From Micavibrio_A sp964539025 (GTDB lineage Bacteria; Pseudomonadota; Alphaproteobacteria; Micavibrionales; Micavibrionaceae): a DNA stretch of 64,000 nucleotides. Below the pieces are notes generated by a model. It made no database searches. It saw only the letters and a list, made by a program, of their open reading frames with translations, and was not told the origin of the DNA. The stretch lies in assembly GCA_964539025.1 (NCBI GenBank), contig CAZIFA010000002.1, positions 310,001 through 374,000 on the forward strand, in the 5' to 3' direction. Below are positions 62,841-64,000 of the stretch, piece by piece; the first letter of the stretch is position 1, and each line of letters starts with the position of its first letter. The position numbers were made by a program, and so were the translations under genes.

Positions 62841-63241
62841 GTGTTTTTACGGGTCTTTAAAGTGGCTTTTTGCCCAATCTAAACGGGGTCAAAAAACACA
62901 TTTTTGCCACAATTCGACCAATTTTAGAGAATTATTGAAAGAAAAAAGAACAAATTTTTTTATTTAAAATCATATAGTTATATAATATTTTCCCCAATAA
63001 CATTCATAAATTTGCCTTATTTGACCGAAATGTGTTTAAATGGATCTATAGGGTAGAGGAAGAGGACGAACGACAGGGTTCCAATTCGGACGAAGCTCTA
63101 GGGGTCCAAATTCGCAAAAAGAATTTTGATTTTGTATACTGGATGACAGATGGCACAATGCAAATCGGGAATCTTTTTTAAAATTTGGGAAAGCACGATT
63201 TAACATTTAACGGTTTTGGTAATTTAACAAGGAGACTGACT
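62841..63241 (+). promoter_or_regulatory. AT-rich intergenic region before dotP/icmD
   Basis: A 401-bp stretch without a gene, strikingly AT-rich (around 62925-63010 nearly all A/T) compared with its neighbours. It breaks the dotI-H-G-F run, so the following genes probably have their own promoter here. No specific binding site or RNA structure is recognised. Confidence 0.45.
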
Positions 63242-63640
63242 ATGACGAAAGCACTTAGAAACAAAATGATGGCCGCAGGCGCCGCAACCTTCATCGGCAT
63301 GGTGTCCGGTGTGGAATCCGCTTCGGCAGCGGGCGGTGGTAATGACTTCACCACGATCGTGGACAATATGGAGACCTCTATCTCCGGCGTTCCCGGTCTT
63401 ATTTCGGGCGTATCCTACATGATGGGTATTCTGCTCGGTGTTCTTGGTATCTTGAAAATCAAAGACCACGTTGAAAACCCGGGTCAAACCCCGCTGCAAC
63501 AAGGCGCAATTCGTCTGGCAGCAGGCGGCGGTCTGTTCGCTCTTCCTATCGTATATGAAGCAATGCGCACCACGATCGGCGATGATGGTACCGTGGTTGA
63601 GGCCCCGGACGTCAAAGCGATCACGATGGACGTTCAGTAA
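63242..63640 (+). CDS. type IVB secretion protein DotP/IcmD or DotE/IcmC-like
   Basis: A 132-residue protein with a signal-like first helix (about 8-32, to SASAA) and two hydrophobic segments, of which the first (about 60-77) ends GILKIKDHVENPGQTPL. The K[FI]K.H.ENPxQxP loop is the signature of IcmC/IcmD (TraQ-like) proteins. The length equals that of IcmD (132). A strong AAGGAG site precedes ATG at 63242; earlier starts are not supported. Confidence 0.88.
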   Translation: MTKALRNKMMAAGAATFIGMVSGVESASAAGGGNDFTTIVDNMETSISGVPGLISGVSYMMGILLGVLGILKIKDHVENPGQTPLQQGAIRLAAGGGLFALPIVYEAMRTTIGDDGTVVEAPDVKAITMDVQ

Positions 63641-63660
63641 CGAACGCTTAAAGAGAGTTT

Positions 63661-64000
63661 ATGAAACTCTTGCCAATAACTCTGGGCATTGTCCGAAATT
63701 CGGGCAATGCCCAATCACTTGAAAAGGCGACCCTGCAAATGCAGGAAATGCGTCCGAAGATTCTTGAGCGCGACGATCACATTTGCCGCTTTTGTGGATT
63801 TCAAAGCCAGAAATATCAGGAAGTTCATCACGTCAACGGGAATCCCGAAGATGTGCGTATGGACAATCTCGTCACGGCCTGTATTTTCTGTCAGCAATGC
63901 TTCGATTTGGAAAAAGCCAGCAGCATGAATTCCGGCGTCCTGATCTGGATGCCCGAAATAGAGCAGGCCGAGCTGAGCCATATCGCACGTTCGATCTACG
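63661..64000 (+). CDS. dotN: type IVB secretion protein DotN/IcmJ (partial, runs off the window)
   Basis: The open frame starts ATG at 63661, 20 bases after the IcmD-like gene and preceded by GAGAG, and is uninterrupted to the window end (113 residues). It has CRFCGFQSQKYQEVHHVNGNPEDV and later ACIFCQQC: an HNH-like fold with a Cys4 zinc site, exactly the feature of IcmJ/DotN, part of the coupling-protein complex with DotL. Gene order (IcmD-like then DotN, before DotO) agrees. Confidence 0.9.
   Translation, partial: MKLLPITLGIVRNSGNAQSLEKATLQMQEMRPKILERDDHICRFCGFQSQKYQEVHHVNGNPEDVRMDNLVTACIFCQQCFDLEKASSMNSGVLIWMPEIEQAELSHIARSIY

Overview
The window looks like chromosomal DNA of an alphaproteobacterium. 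The order hemE-hemH-hemJ-rho-mnmE-mnmG on the minus strand, with ppsR-aroE-coaE-dnaQ and secB on the other side, is the gene order that flanks the replication origin in Caulobacter and Rickettsia relatives. Free-living, motile and envelope-rich features (FlgK/FlgL, two-partner secretion, an RTX protein, a Dot/Icm-type secretion system) suggest a deep-branching, possibly Micavibrio-like or Rhodospirillales-like lineage. The lineage is inference; the alphaproteobacterial placement rests on gene order.

Region 1 (1-12046) is the left arm of the origin region: mnmG (only its first codons), mnmE, a DUF6489-like gene, rho, hemJ, hemH and hemE. Accessory genes are inserted into this conserved block: a zinc-ribbon membrane protein, a nucleoside deaminase, a solute-binding protein and three tandem diverged small paralogues. 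A palindromic repeat has entered the mnmE reading frame exactly in frame, and a second repeat with similar ends lies downstream of rho. Region 2 (12047-13238) is the probable replication origin: a non-coding stretch next to hemE with nine GANTC sites and DnaA-box-like motifs, then one gene, then a perfect CtrA-type TTAA-N7-TTAA site. Region 3 (13239-22787) holds two origin-proximal paralogues of unknown function, ppsR, aroE, coaE, dnaQ, secB, fxsA, a Tim44-like gene, mltA and two GNAT acetyltransferases.

Region 4 (22903-36862) is a surface and secretion region: a 2330-residue TpsA-type beta-helix exoprotein and its divergently transcribed TpsB transporter, an O-antigen ligase-like protein, a small secreted protein, an entericidin-type lipoprotein, an 881-residue RTX protein with a type I secretion C-terminus, and tRNA-Ala(GGC). 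Region 5 (36975-41240) holds mscL, a sigma-54 activator response regulator, a BI-1 family protein and a FIST-domain protein.

Region 6 (41333-64000) is a type IVB (Dot/Icm, IncI Tra-like) secretion locus in two plus-strand blocks. Block one is a DsbG-like protein, an unknown protein, a lytic transglycosylase, DotD, DotC, DotB, IcmT and a TcpQ/N0-like protein. Block two is DotI, DotH, DotG, DotF, DotP/IcmD-like and DotN/IcmJ, which runs off the window. The order follows IncI traH-I-J-K ... M-N-O-P-Q ... T. Between the blocks, on the minus strand, lie flgK-flgL and a tight four-gene operon encoding three paralogous cysteine-containing secreted proteins and a small membrane protein. One paralogue carries an N-terminal lysozyme-like domain. 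I do not recognise this family. Its position back-to-back with dotI makes it the best candidate for an undescribed component or substrate set of the secretion system.
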